DNA of 24,273 nt from Multifurca ochricompacta (GCA_022496185.1 WTXG01000421.1:1-24273), one strand, 5' to 3'; positions 1 to 10,252 are shown, counted from the first letter of the stretch. Program-made: numbers and translations. The notes: generated by a model not told the origin, from the sequence alone.

Positions 1-1146
1 ACTGCCCCCGTCGTAGTTGTCAGAATTTCCCATCCGCTCATCCCTCCACGCCCCCTCTTCCCCTATTGACTATGAAGCCACAGAGGCCCGTGTCAAAAAC
101 CAATCCCTGAACCCAAACGACGACTTCACCCATCGCGAAGACCCCCACCCCAATGACCTGCTCAACGGAGAGATCAATGACGAAGCCCCCAATTCCCGTT
201 CATCCCCAACAACCCAATTCTTCAATGTACTTCCCCTTGAGATCACAATGGCCGACGGATCTACGCCATCGCCAAGTACATTTACTATACCAATGGCGGG
301 ATGGATGTGGCGGGATGTATGAAGAAGGGTGGGCCGGTTTACGGAGCCCCCGTTTATCTGGAGGAAAGGTACACAGGCCGACTCCATCACACATTGACTG
401 ATGAACAGTTGGGTCACCTTGCCGCGGAAGACTGTCACGCCTTCGCGATCGACGAGGTGATGAATGACATGAGACTACCACGCTTGAAGGCAGAGGTCAT
501 GAGGCTGAGGAAGAGTATCACCTTGAGGAGGACACTGAACCAACAGTATAAGGAGCACGCAAAAATGATGGCACGGCTGACGAATGGGTGTTCCAGTTGG
601 AATCGGAGATTGTGGACATCAAGAAGAGGTTGGAGGCGGGGGATGCGTATCAGACAATTGCTGAAAGGTACGCGGACACTTATGCACGACCCTCCCCCTC
701 GAACCTTGGGTGCGGCCCCGATGCTGCTGCCGACCCGGCTCGAGATGCCACGCTTGCACGAGAACCCGCACAGGGAAACCTGCTGGCGATGTGATAGCAA
801 GTATCACATAAGCTGGAACTGCCCCCTTAACTGCAAGTGGTGTTGACACTGTCGAAGCAATCTCCACTGGAGCAGACACTGCATCTTCCGATGTGTAGGA
901 GTGGCCCCGACAATCAACAACCCATCGGGCTGGTGTGGCAAGTGCCTTCGTCACAACGCCGGGCATAAAGAGATTGACTGCCCCATTTATGACTTGTGCC
1001 GCGCATGTGGTCAGCGCGGCCTGTATGGATTTCTGCGCACCCACGCATGCCCACAAGAGTTGGAATCGTACCAGATGGATGATCATAATGTAGCTGACGA
1101 TTACCTGGAGCTGGTACAGGATGATGATGGTACGAGTCGTTTCTAG
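1..1146 (+). pseudogene. Extra 3' ORF of element A: zinc-knuckle-array protein, frameshifted, 5' end outside window
   Basis: This is homologous to the ORF at 15202-14009 in element C. Matching blocks in order are SPIDYEA near 60-77, PHPND near 145-160, FPLEITMADG near 230-257, GPVYGAPVYLEE near 333-365, a charged helical stretch near 465-650, then Cys/His clusters from 780 to 1060 and the terminal DDYLELVQDDDG. Clusters seen are CWRC...H...C at 781-822, HCRSNLHWSRHC at 847-882, WCGKC...H...C at 931-981 and CRAC...H.C at 998-1050. The reading frame changes several times (around 185-260 and near 585 and 700), mostly by single-base loss. An in-frame TGA at 844-846 falls between two knuckles. The stop is TAG at 1144-1146. 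Nucleic-acid binding is inferred from the knuckles; the real function is unknown. Confidence 0.75.
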
Positions 1147-1163
1147 CCAGGGCTGCTAGAACC

Positions 1164-1177
1164 AGAAGAGGGGGTGA
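1164..1177 (+). other. Polypurine tract of element A
   Basis: The purine-rich run AGAAGAGGGGGTGA directly abuts the TG start of the 3' LTR. That is the position of the plus-strand primer in LTR retrotransposons. Element C has a very similar tract (AGAAAGGAGGGTGA on the minus strand). Confidence 0.8.
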
Positions 1178-1764
1178 TGTTATGAACCCCGTCTCTTCCT
1201 GTCTTTTTCCTCTTACCCAATGACGACCCCTCCCTGCCACCTACTCTTCACTACCAGATCATGTCTCCATCGTGGGATCCCTCACATGCCCTGTTTCCTT
1301 CCCTGTGATCGTCTTTGTCTCTGTTTGTATCGTGGTACTTATGTTTGGCCTACCACTGCTTATCTCTTATCCATTATCTTTATGACCGGACACTTACTTA
1401 ATTCCCTATCAGAAGCACGGCTTTACGCCCTCCGCTTTCGTATATTCGGGCCCATATGACTCCGGCTTGTCTTATCTTTAGACGCTCACTCGATTACGTA
1501 TATAAGTCCACTGTAGCTACCTTGTAGACCTCAGACTCAACTTATTGAATACATCGGTGCTTGTCTTCTGGACATCCCTTTGAAAGCCTTGACTCGATCG
1601 TCTCAGTACTTCTGGTACCTTCCGCTTAACAGTGTCTTAGAGTACAGCCTCTTTGACTCTGACTCCTCCCGCTTAAACTCCAAGGGGTCTTATTGATCCC
1701 TTATCTGACTACAAACGAACGCTGTCACACAAGTCGTGTGGAACATCCCGCACCGGACGTAACA
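1178..1764 (+). repeat. 3' LTR of element A (family 1), 587 bp
   Basis: It starts TGTTATGAACCCC and ends CCGGACGTAACA, giving TG...CA termini. It is highly similar along its length to the solo LTR at 13235-13813, to the reverse complement of 5444-6033 and to C's LTR at 12807-13977. A TATA-like GTATATAAG lies near 1497-1506. The position that is CACGTG in the other family members reads CACATG here (1283-1288). Confidence 0.9.
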
Positions 1765-2168
1765 CTTAGGATCACCCAGAAGGTAATGCACCAAGTCGAT
1801 TAAGAAGTTGAGTCTAAGGCATACAGGCTATCTAGGCAGGCCTTATATACATAATAGAATTGGAGTCTGAATTGGAGTAACATACTCAATGTATCAACGA
1901 AGTCGTAATGTATCCAAATGGGGAATGGGGTCAAGTGGGCCAGATGAGAATATATGTAGACAGATCTGGTATAGTTGTGATTCTGGTGGGAAAATATGTA
2001 AGAGTTCTGATGTAAGGTATGAGTCACAGATAAGCAAGAAGTCGAGTCACAGATAAGGACAAACAGTACAGCGCCAGTCATAACACAGTCAACAAAGGGA
2101 CAAGCACAACCAAACAACGAGTCACATGGAGAGAAAAGGAAACAAGACAACACAGGGGGTTTGTAACA
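1765..2168 (-). repeat. 3' LTR of element B (family 2), truncated by element A
   Basis: These 404 bp match the outer part of the right LTR of B (from about 9249 to 10252). Shared segments include the stretch starting CTTAGGATCACCCAGAAGG and the TATA-containing CCTTATATACATAATAG. It ends TTTGTAACA at 2168. The missing inner portion should lie to the left of element A. At 1933 the sequence runs AATGGGGTCAAG uninterrupted, which is the empty-site version of the place where the right LTR carries the 9415-10003 insertion. Confidence 0.9.
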
Positions 2169-2180
2169 TTACCCCCTCTC
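2169..2180 (-). other. Polypurine tract of element B
   Basis: The minus-strand reading GAGAGGGGGTAA directly precedes the 3' LTR start TGTTACAAA. Position and composition match the tracts of A, C and D. Confidence 0.75.
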
Positions 2181-2199
2181 TAAGTCCTAGCTGAGCCAG

Positions 2200-3377
2200 C
2201 TAGATTGGCATACCATCATCATCTTGGACCAAGGAGAGGTAGTCATCAGCTACGGCATAATGGTCCGCATTGTAGTTCTCCTTGTTTTCGTCTTCGGGGC
2301 AAATGTGTGTTTGTAGAAAACCATAGGGCCCCCGTCTCCCACAGTGAAAGCAGCCTCGTAAACATGACAGTCGATCTCTCGGTGGCCGGTGTTGTGAGAG
2401 AGACACTTGCCACACCACCCTGATGGGTTCTGAATGGTGGGGGCTTGTGTGAGTCGTTGAAAGAGGCATTGACAGTTCCAATGTGAGGTGCTCTGGCAAT
2501 GTTGACATGTTTCTTGGCCATGGGGCAGCACCAGCTGAGATGATATTGCTGCTGCAGCGCCAGCAAAGCTTACCATCGGGGTTTTCATGGAGACGGGCAT
2601 TTCAAGCAGTGGGGGTTGAGCCGAGGTGCAAGATCAGGCAGCAACATGGAAGTGGCCGAGCAAAAATATCGGCTACCGTTCAGATATAATCTGGTATGCC
2701 TCTCCTCTTCTAGTCTTGTCCTAATGCTTGCCAAGTGGTGCTCTATGTCAAAAACCCCTCAGTTGATTTTTACCATTTGTCGCTCATAGTCGCGATGTTG
2801 CATCTCTAGGTTGTCCCTAAGTGCCTGGAATTTGCGCAGTCTGCAATTTGGTGGTTAGTTGTGGCATACGCAATCCCGGAGCACCTCATTTATGGCGAAG
2901 GCGCGGGTCGTGGGCCGAAAGATGCTGTAGATGTTCTGGTCCTAGAACGTAGTGAAGCCGATCGACGTTTTTCTCCTCCAGGTATACCGGGGCCCCATAG
3001 ACTGGTCCTCCTTTCTCCAAACACCCAGCTATGTCCATACCTTCATTGGTATAGTAAATGTATTTGGCCACCTCCGTAGTGCCATCGTTCTTGGATGACG
3101 GGATCATGAGCAGGAAGTAAAAGCATGAGTTGGGGTTGTTTGGGAAGAATGGGAATTCTGGTGCTTCATCACCGAAGTCGACGTCAATCAGGTCATTGGG
3201 ATGGGGGTGTTCGGGCAGATTAAAATCCTCATCGATGTCGATGATTCTGTCCCCTTTGGCCACTTTGGCGGTCGCATTGTAGTCAATAGGAGAAAGTGGG
3301 CGAGAAGGAGGATGCACAGGAGTAGATAGGGGAAACACATTGATAGCGGCGGAGGCATGGACTCTGGATGGTGACAT
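2200..3377 (-). pseudogene. Extra 3' ORF of element B: degenerate zinc-knuckle-array protein
   Basis: The likely start is the ATG at 3377-3375 (MSPSRVHASAAINVF), which aligns with MSSSFIAASAAIDAF of element C. The N-terminal block is open to 2886 and carries SPIDYNA, HPNDL, EFPFFPNNPNS and GPVYGAPVYLEEK. Two bases appear lost near 2895, after the HDPR codons, and the coiled-coil segment is then badly decayed. The distal part is spread over shifting frames. Near 2580-2590 CWRC is recognisable, near 2410-2440 WCGKCLSHNTGHREIDC, and the tail VADDYLSLVQDDDG ends at TAG 2202-2200. The upstream chromodomain frame runs into this ORF with no stop between them, unlike in element C. Function unknown. 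Confidence 0.75.
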
Positions 3378-3428
3378 AGATGTTACTTCAGTCAGTTGTG
3401 GGGGGAGAGGCTGTCCAACAGCACACAT

Positions 3429-4715
3429 TCTGCCTTGCTCTTTATCTGCCTCTGGATGGCATCTATAGAAGTCTTTGATGAGCTTGGGTGCAAAGACATC
3501 CGCAGCAGGTTCCCACGAGTTATTGGCATCAGGGAATCCCTTCCATTTGATCAGATAGTGGAGTCTTCAGTTGCACCCTCGACCCTTCCATTTCATGTCA
3601 GCGATACGTTCTACTTCCCACTCTGGTTCTCCGTCAACTAGATCAGGGGGGGGTCTAGGGAAATTCTGTCCATGAATGGAAGTCTCTTTGTAGGGCATCA
3701 GAAGACCAGCATGGAAAACGGGGTGTATCTTCCAGGTGGCAGGTAACATGAGCTTATACATGATGTCTGAGAGCTTCTGTTCAATTACAAAGGGGCTGTG
3801 GTGTCTGGGAGCTAATTTTGCTGTTGGGTGTGATGTATGGATGTTACGCCCTTCTAACCAGACTTGATCTCCGACCTGATAGGGCGTAAACCTAGTGGGC
3901 TTCTCGGCCAGGGTCTTTTGCGCCTTCTGAAGGTTTCTATTGGCTGATTCCCGTATCTCTTCCCATTGGCCGATACGCTGTGTCATGGATGGTACATTTG
4001 TAGGTTTGTCCATCCATGTAGTGCGAGGGTCCCATCCCATAATAAGGGAGAAGGGGGTGGCTTTCATCGTTCCGTTTGGCCAGCTGTTATGCACGAACTC
4101 AGCTGTCGCCAGCCATTCTGCCCAGTTGTCCTGCCGTTCATTACACCAGAATTGAAGGTATTGTTCTAACCATTGATTCGTATGTTCCGATTGACCATCT
4201 GTTTGAGGGTGATATGCTGTGGAGATGTTCTGCTGGATGTTGAGGCGTTTGCAGAGGGCCCGGGTGAACATGGATGCAAATTGTGGGTCTTGGTCCAAAA
4301 TGATCTTTTGGGGGAGTTCGTAGTGCCAGTAGACATGGTTTAGATAAAGTTTCGCAACTCCTTCTGCTGATATCATCTTGTTGCAGGGGATGAAGAGGGC
4401 AGCCTTCAAATAATCATGGTCCATGATGGTGAGTATCAAGTTGTATCCTTGTGACTGTGGCAGTTTGATGATAAAGTCCATGGCAATGGTCTGGAAGGGG
4501 GCTGTCGCTATCGGTGTAATGGGTGAAAGTGCCGGTGGTCTTGGGTGAGTGTTTACTTTGTTTGCCTGGCATTCTGTGCATCCTTTGACATATGCTTCTA
4601 CATCTTTCTTCATGTTTGGCCACCAATAATCTCATTTGGTAAGGGCATAGGTATTTGCAATCCCCAGGTGTCCTGCAGAGGGAAGGTTGTGGTGAAAATG
4701 GATCACCCCCCTCTT
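3429..4715 (-). pseudogene. Element B pol: integrase with GPY/F-like module and chromodomain
   Basis: The longest open stretch is 4613-3567 (348 codons). Upstream is an H2C2 zinc domain, with HNLPSAGH near 4690-4667 and CTECQ after residue 11 of the open stretch. The catalytic triad is D46 (AMDFI), D107 (LDQDPQF, where SDRGPQF is usual) and E143 (GQSEHTN), with DD35E spacing. C-terminal QVWLEGRNI and HPVFHAGLL belong to the region before the chromodomain. A TGA at 3569-3567 interrupts the linker, but the same frame continues with a chromodomain core (LIKWKGF, then SWEPA) to about 3450. Another in-frame TGA at 4634-4632 sits where LTK-R-DYWW is expected. Integrase inserts element cDNA; the chromodomain is known in chromoviruses to tether it to modified histones. 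Confidence 0.9.
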
Positions 4716-4829
4716 AATGTTGTGCCACGTGACAACCAATCGATTGCTGTCTTTCCACCAGAGGCTGTTTTCATTTTATGTTGTGCGGCTCTGCCCAGGA
4801 TTTGCACAGCTCCTGATTCATATTCTGTG

Positions 4830-5434
4830 TCACTTGGGCCCATAGATCCATGTCATGGAGGCTAACAACAGCGGTCTTTGCAAAGACATCTTCGGTAAAA
4901 CAATGATATTATCATTGTTTTTCTCCTTCATCACATCCAGTTGGTCTGGACAAGGTGTCAGCTGTGCATTCACGAGCCCAGGTAAGTGCTTGAGCGTGAA
5001 GTTGTACTCTTCAAGCTCCAAAACCTCTTGTGCTATTCGTTGACTGATCTTATGAGGTTCTCTCCAGTAAAGAAGGTTGGAGTGGTCCGTATAGATGATG
5101 GTTTTATGCAGGGATCCAGCCAAATATGGTCACCAGTGTCGTAATGCTTTTACAATAGCCAGTAGTTCCCTGTCCCAAATATCATAGTTCCTTTCTGCCG
5201 ATGAGAATGTTTCTGAGTAGAATGCAACTGGATGAAGAATTCCTCCAGTATCTCTCTGTGATAAAACCGCGCCATTGGCATACATGGAAGCATCAACTTC
5301 CAGTTCGAAGGGTTTGGCTAAGTCGGGCTGAATAAGAACTGGTTTGGAGCTGATGATCGCTTTTATCTGGTCAAATGCCTTCTGCTGTAATTCATCCCAG
5401 TGCCAGGCACATCCTTTTTCAACAAATCATTAAG
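4830..5434 (-). pseudogene. Element B pol: RNase H region
   Basis: Reading leftward from 5434, the sequence shows GCAWHWDELQQKAF, FELEVDASMYANGAVLSQ (first catalytic Asp), HPVAFYSETFSAERNYDIWDRE (catalytic Glu region) and YTDHSNLLYW (Asp). These are hallmarks of the Ty3/gypsy RNase H that degrades the RNA strand during cDNA synthesis. A TGA at 5132-5130 replaces the expected Arg in RHW-R-PYLAG. A frameshift near 5417 separates this stretch from the end of RT, next to the solo LTR insertion. The longest open piece is 5123-4830. Confidence 0.85.
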
Positions 5435-5438
5435 TGGT

Positions 5439-6038
5439 TGGGTTTTATGTCCGGTGCAGGATGTTCACACGACTTGTGTGACAGCTCGGTCTGCAAGTTC
5501 AGGTAAGGAACCAATAAGGCCCCTTGGAGTTCGGGTGAGATGAGTCAAAGTCAGAAGGGCTGCGCCTTAAGACGATGTTAAGCGGAAAGTGCCAAAAGCA
5601 CTTGAGACGAACGAGATAAGGGTCCAAAGGGGATGTCCAGAAGACAGGCACCGATGTATTCAATAAGTCGAGTCTGAGGTCTACAAGGTAGTTACAGTGG
5701 ACTTATATACATAAGTAGACAGGCGTCAACGAGATAAGGATAGTGGGTCAGGTGGGCCCAAATATATGAAAGCGGAGGGCGTAGAGCCTGGCTTCTGATA
5801 GGGTATTAAGTAAGTGTCCGGTCGTAAAGATAAGGGGATAAGAGATAACAAGATAAGAGTCAAACATGGGTAAACAATGAGTCAACAAGTACAACGGAGG
5901 TCACGGGGACGGGAGGAGAGCACGTGATGGATTCCAGGATGGAGACATGATCATGAAGTGTAGGGTAGGTGGTAAGGAGGGGTCGTCGTTGGAAGGGTGA
6001 AGAAAACGGGGTTACTTGGCAGGGATTGTAACATGGGT
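5439..6038 (-). repeat. Solo LTR (family 1) inserted in element B pol, with TSD
   Basis: The LTR at 5444-6033 is in minus orientation and is closely similar to the reverse complement of 13235-13813 and 1178-1764. It is flanked by TGGGT at 5439-5443 and TGGGT at 6034-6038, a perfect 5-bp target duplication. The plus-strand edge reads TTTATGTCC instead of TGTTATGTCC, so one base was lost at that terminus. There is no internal sequence, so it is a solo LTR left by LTR-LTR recombination. It separates RT (right) from RNase H (left) of element B. It contains CACGTG at 5921-5926 and a TATA-like CTTATATAC near 5703. Confidence 0.9.
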
Positions 6039-6836
6039 GATGGCCAAGAATCCCTTGACGAAGTGTCAGTAGAAATTACAAAAACCGATGAATGACCTGA
6101 CGTCCTTGGTACACTGAGGGATGGACCATTCTCGAACGCCTTGTACTTTTATGGGATCCATTTGTACTTGTCCTCCTTCTAGGATAACACCCAGGTATTC
6201 AACGCCTTTTTGTTCGAAGGAGCATTTGGCAGGTTTCAGATAAAGGTCGTGTTTTGCCAGGATGTTCAGTACCTCATGAACTCAAGTTTGGTGGTGATGG
6301 ATGTCATCTCTTGTGGCTACTAGGATGTCGTCCATGTATACTACAACTTCTTCCGTAAGAATCAGATCTCAGAAAATATGATTCATCATTGATTGAAAGG
6401 TCACCGGTGAGTTTGTTAAGCTGAAGAACATGACATTGGGTTCGAAGAGTCCTTGATTAGTCTTGAAGGCGGCTTTGGGCTGGTCGCCTTCTTGAATACG
6501 AATGTTGTTATAACCCCAACAGACATCCATCTTCGAGAACAAGGCTTTGTCGCGCATTTTATTGATGATTTCCAAGATCAAAGGAAGTGGGTAGTTGTTT
6601 TTCACCGTGAGTTCGTTAATCCATCTGTAGTCCTGTACCGGTCGCAGTTTCCCATCCTTCTTTTTAATGAAAAAGAAGGGTGAAGCATAGGGCGAGTTGG
6701 AGGGTCGTATATATCCTTTCGCCAGGTGTTCCTCCAGGAAGGTGGAGAGCGCTTCCTTCTCTGGTTGAGACAGTGGGTAGATCTTACAATCTACTGATTG
6801 CGGGGCGTTTGGGACGAAATCAATGGCGTGATCCAA
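6039..6836 (-). pseudogene. Element B pol: reverse transcriptase
   Basis: The 155-codon open stretch 6836-6369 has the RT fingers and palm: [24 protein letters not shown] (first catalytic Asp), [15 protein letters not shown]. The frame continues past a TGA at 6371-6369 (HIF-stop-DLI, Arg expected) into VYMDDILVATRDD, the YMDD box. Further TGA codons at 6284-6282 and 6068-6066 also fall where Arg is usual (the latter in the FY-R-.F motif). Upstream sequence between 7245 and 6836 is frameshifted connection between protease and RT. It is non-functional as read. Confidence 0.9.
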
Positions 6837-7244
6837 GGTGAGAAGGAGGGAAACGTTGCGACTCTTCCTCTGAGAAGACCTTCCAATGTCAATGGTATTC
6901 TGCCGGGACTACTTCTTCGAATGTCTTTTCCAGGTTTTTCTGTGCTTCTGCCTGGGCCAATTCCGATGCCTTTGTAACGTAGCAATACACCTGATCCACA
7001 GGTTCCACATCACTCCAGGTGACAGCCAATCCCATGATGATAGCATGGGTAAGGGGTGTCGCGCAGCATAGTCATATCCCAGGGACGTAATGAGAACTGG
7101 GTAGAACTCCTTGTTCATTGTTGCTTCTGCCCAGTTGATTTTGGGCTTGAATGCTGCCAGCCATGGGTACCCAAGACCATGTCTTCATCTCCTAAGTCTG
7201 TAATGAGGAAATGGAGTTGCTTGGTCGCTCCCCAACCTGTACTT

Positions 7245-7541
7245 CTAGATCACAGCAATGTGTGATTTTCCGGCTTTGTTAGCCGTCCCATCTATGTTCC
7301 AAATATTTTTCTCTTGGGGAAGTAACTGTGTCCCCAGTCCTAGCATCCTCTGAAGTCGTTGACTGATGAAGTTATCTGTAGCTCCAGAGTCGATCAATAT
7401 CCGTCTGTTGGCTGTCTTCTGTTTGGTTTCAAAGTGTACTGGTATTTTTAGAGACTTGAAACGACTAGTGTACACAGAAGTTACATGGAGTGCTCTTGCC
7501 CAGGCCAATGGGGTGAGCCAATCAAAAATCCTTCTGGCCAA
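7245..7541 (-). pseudogene. Element B pol: aspartic protease region
   Basis: The 98-codon open stretch contains ILIDSGATDNFIS, the DSG active-site motif of retroviral-type aspartic proteases, about halfway along. It is followed by IWNIDGTANKAG, the usual flap-side segment. The protease matures Gag and Pol. It lies between the Gag zinc knuckle (right) and RT (left), as expected. Frameshifts occur on both sides, so it is a fragment of a formerly longer frame. Confidence 0.85.
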
Positions 7542-7554
7542 AGGCCTTATTGAC

Positions 7555-9042
7555 GATCAGGGCATACTGCCTCATCCTCATTCATCATATGTTCCCATAT
7601 TGCAGCCGCCTTCTGTTCTTGGTCTTTGGGGCAGTTACTGGGTTTTCTTTTACTGGGGTGGGTAGGTTTTGTATTGGTGGTGTCATGGTAGTGGTGGCCA
7701 CTGTTGCTTCAGCAGCCCAAACTGTTTTCTTTGGGCAAAATCGTGACATGTGCCCTTGCACCCGACAGTGGAAGCAGCGCCCTTCCTTCATGAGACTTCT
7801 TTTTTCATCATCAGTGAGGGCTGCATGGGCTTTGGTGTGATCTGCCGATGTATCCATGGCATTGGGGTCTCAGGAAGTAGTAGGTTTCACCCCAAATGCC
7901 ACCTTCCACTGATTGTGGGTTTTACCCTTCTTAGTATCCACTCCAAAGGCATTTGGAAGTCTAGATAATCCTGCTGCTGTGTTCTGGCAGCACTTGTCCA
8001 CTGGCTCCACGACTCAGGGTGATGGAACTGGATGATATTTTTCACCAGGGGATTGGGCAGCCCCTGGGAGAAGAGGTCGAGCATTGCCTCCTCATTCACA
8101 TCGTACCCTGCTCTTTTAGCCAGGTTGTGGAATCTGGCTACATAGCTGTCTAAATCCCCTCTTTCCATTTTAAGGGACTTTAATTCTCTGGCGGCCTTCT
8201 GCTTGGCCTGTCCATCCATGAAGGCATCTTTAAATCTTTGGCCACTACATCCCACAGATCTTCATCCGTGGTTCTGGTTCCGGCTGTAACTCTATTGTTC
8301 AGCCATTCATCTGCTCCATTGTCCAGTCATCAATGGAGTCTCCTCTGATAAGCGAGAGGAAGAGGTTGGTTGCTGGAAAGGGTTCATGATTTGTGGGACG
8401 TCATGGTTGAAATTTTTAAACGTCTCGAACTTGAGCATGAACTTTTTGCTCTGGGATCAATCACTGGTAAACGCGGTTGGAAGGACTCCCATAAGGCGTC
8501 CTGATGGGGGAGGGAGGTTCGGGCAGGGACAACTGGAGCAGGGTCTGGCAATTGCGCAGCAATGGTCGACATTGTTGGATAAGTGATGGTCGGGGTGTCT
8601 GAGGTCTGTTGTGTGATCTGGGGAGAGACTAAAGCAGATATTCTGGATGTAGTACTCTCGGGTGCAACTGTCGGAGCCATAAAACTAGGGGCTATGACTT
8701 GTGTGTCTTCGCTGCTTTCTTGATGTATTCTTTGGTTTCTGAATCTGTGACGATGGCTGGAGGATTCTCTCTCCAAGGTCCTAAGCCATACTCTGGTGGG
8801 GCAGGTCCTGTGGTAACCCAGGAACGGTGGCTTCTAGAGTAATGGATACAGTACCAGACTCATTTCTGTTCATTGTATTCAACTGGCTGGTACTGGTCGT
8901 CGTGATAGACATAGTATCCAAACTCGGTTTCAAAGTCTTTCCAGACGGCAGAGCCAAGGACCTGTTGTGAAAGGTTATCCTCGTCTCAATGGTCAATGAG
9001 TTCTTCAGTGTGCAAGGTCTGGCTTCGGCTAGATGAAGCCAT
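7555..9042 (-). pseudogene. Element B gag with single zinc knuckle
   Basis: The probable start ATG at 9042-9040 (MASSSRSQ) lies only 22 bases inside the 5' LTR edge. The first part is broken by stops and frameshifts. The stretch 8255-7887 reads as a retrotransposon Gag core (FKDAFMDGQAKQKAARELKSLKM, LDSYVARFHNLAKRAGYD). The stretch 7857-7585 holds the knuckle CFHCRVQGHMSRFC (CX2CX4HX4C) followed by a proline/threonine-rich tail. Gag forms the particle and packages element RNA. Its presence matters because the element also carries the multi-knuckle 3' ORF, so that ORF is not a displaced gag. Confidence 0.8.
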
Positions 9043-9064
9043 GGTGGGAGGAGACTCAACTTAA

Positions 9065-10252
9065 TGTAATGCCTGGTGCAGGCATTCGTCACGACGTGTG
9101 ATAAGTTGCATAGCGAAACTACAAAGTCAAGTGTGCACTGTCTTTCAAGTACACAGAGATCGGGTGAGAAGTCAACACTAAGGAGCTAATCCCTTAGTAT
9201 CGGTGAGCGGAAGAGTGCCAGAAGCACTGAGACGATTCAGGAGTCGGGTCTTAGGATCACCCAGAAGGTAATGCACCAAGTCGATTAAGAAGTTGAGTCT
9301 AAGGCATACAGGCTATCTAGGCAGGCCTTATATACGTAATAGAAATCGGAGTCTGAATCGGAGTAACATACTTGATGTATCAATGAAGTCATAAAGTATC
9401 CAAATGGGGAATGGTGTCATGACCTACCCAGTGTACCCAACAGACAGCAAGACGTGGGGGACACACAAGCAGTGACAGCAGCCATGTGGAGTCTGCAAGG
9501 ACATTGCCAGCTTAGTCATGATGTCCCACGCTGAAGTCCAGAAGACAGATATGGCATGAGGTACAGAAGCAGATCACGTGACAGTAAGGTTTGATGCCTC
9601 GTGTACAGAAGGACCCTGAACCTTAGTTGACGTGGGAAGACAGTGGCACTGGTTCTGATGGAAGGTTCCATAGTCACATGTCCAGAACCACAAGCGTCTA
9701 GATAAGCCTGATAAGAACGGATGACTAAGCTAGTACCAGCATGTATATATACCCTAGCTAGTCTCGCTCAGATGGTTCCCCATCTTGAGCTCCTGTGACA
9801 ATCAGTAGCCTTGTGGACCTTTAACTTCCTTCCTTGCGTCTCACCACCCGAACTTGTCCTCTGTGACTTGTACACTGAGCCTGTGACTCTGGTAGACCCT
9901 GCATCGGACTTATTGTCTTCTGCATCAACCCAAGATTGTCCCAACCTTGTCTCTGTGACCTAGCCGCCCGCACTCAACCGCGTACACCCCTCTGAGCATA
10001 ACAAACGGGGTCAAGTGGGCCAGATGAGAATATACGTAGATGGATCCAGTATAGTTGTGATTCTGGTGGGAAAATATGTAAGAGTTCTGATGTAAGGTAT
10101 GAGTCACAGATAAGCAAGAAGTCGAGTCACAGATAAGGGACAAACAAGTACAGCACCAGTCATAACACAGTCAACAAAGGGACAAGCACAACCAAACAAT
10201 GAGTCACGTGGAGAAGAAAAGGAAACAAGACAACACAGCAGGGTTTGTAACA
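9065..10252 (-). repeat. 5' LTR of element B (family 2), interrupted by a foreign solo LTR
   Basis: On the plus strand it begins TGTAATGCCTGG at 9065 and ends TTTGTAACA at 10252. Removing the 589-bp insertion and one 5-bp duplication leaves about 594 bp. The outer part matches 1765-2168. It contains CCTTATATACGTAATAG near 9326 (TATA) and TCACGTGG at 10204-10211, about 45 bp from its U3 end. Confidence 0.9.
9415..10003 (+). repeat. Solo LTR of a third family inside element B's 5' LTR
   Basis: The 589-bp insertion begins TGTCATGACC and ends GCATAACA. It is flanked by AATGG (9410-9414) and AACGG (10004-10008), a 5-bp target duplication with one C/T mismatch. The other B LTR reads AATGGGGTCAAG without interruption at the same place (about 1933), so the empty site is directly visible. 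A TATATATACC at 9745-9754 suggests plus orientation. CACGTG is at 9575-9580. There is no internal region, and no other copy of this family is in the window. Confidence 0.88.

Larger units (their letters stand above)
1..1764 (+). mobile_element. Element A: 3' end of a Ty3/gypsy-type LTR retrotransposon, cut by window edge
   Basis: The visible part is the extra 3' ORF (1-1146), a polypurine tract (1164-1177) and a complete 3' LTR (1178-1764). The LTR begins TGTTATGAAC and ends GACGTAACA. Immediately after 1764 the sequence becomes the interior of element B's LTR: the CTTAGGATCACC at 1765 is also found inside B's other LTR at about 9249. A therefore inserted into B's 3' LTR, and the rest of A and of that LTR lie left of the window. 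The expected target duplication is CTTAG, of which only the right copy is visible. Assignment to Ty3/gypsy is by homology of its 3' ORF and LTR to element C, whose integrase is seen. Confidence 0.85.
1765..10252 (-). mobile_element. Element B: decayed Ty3/gypsy chromovirus with extra 3' ORF, with three later insertions
   Basis: Order on the minus strand is: 5' LTR (10252-9065), gag from 9042, zinc knuckle, protease, RT with YMDD, RNase H, integrase with chromodomain, extra 3' ORF, polypurine tract, and 3' LTR (2168-1765, truncated by A). This is the Ty3/gypsy domain order, with integrase after RNase H. It carries a family-1 solo LTR in pol (5444-6033) and an unrelated solo LTR in its 5' LTR (9415-10003). 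Many in-frame TGA codons and frameshifts show it is inactive. After the 5' LTR the flanking sequence starts GGTAG; the matching duplication would be left of the window. Confidence 0.9.

Noticed and set aside
1147..2199. Host promoter or non-coding RNA gene between the two 3' ORFs
   Set aside because: The stretch is fully explained by A's LTR, the truncated B LTR and B's polypurine tract.
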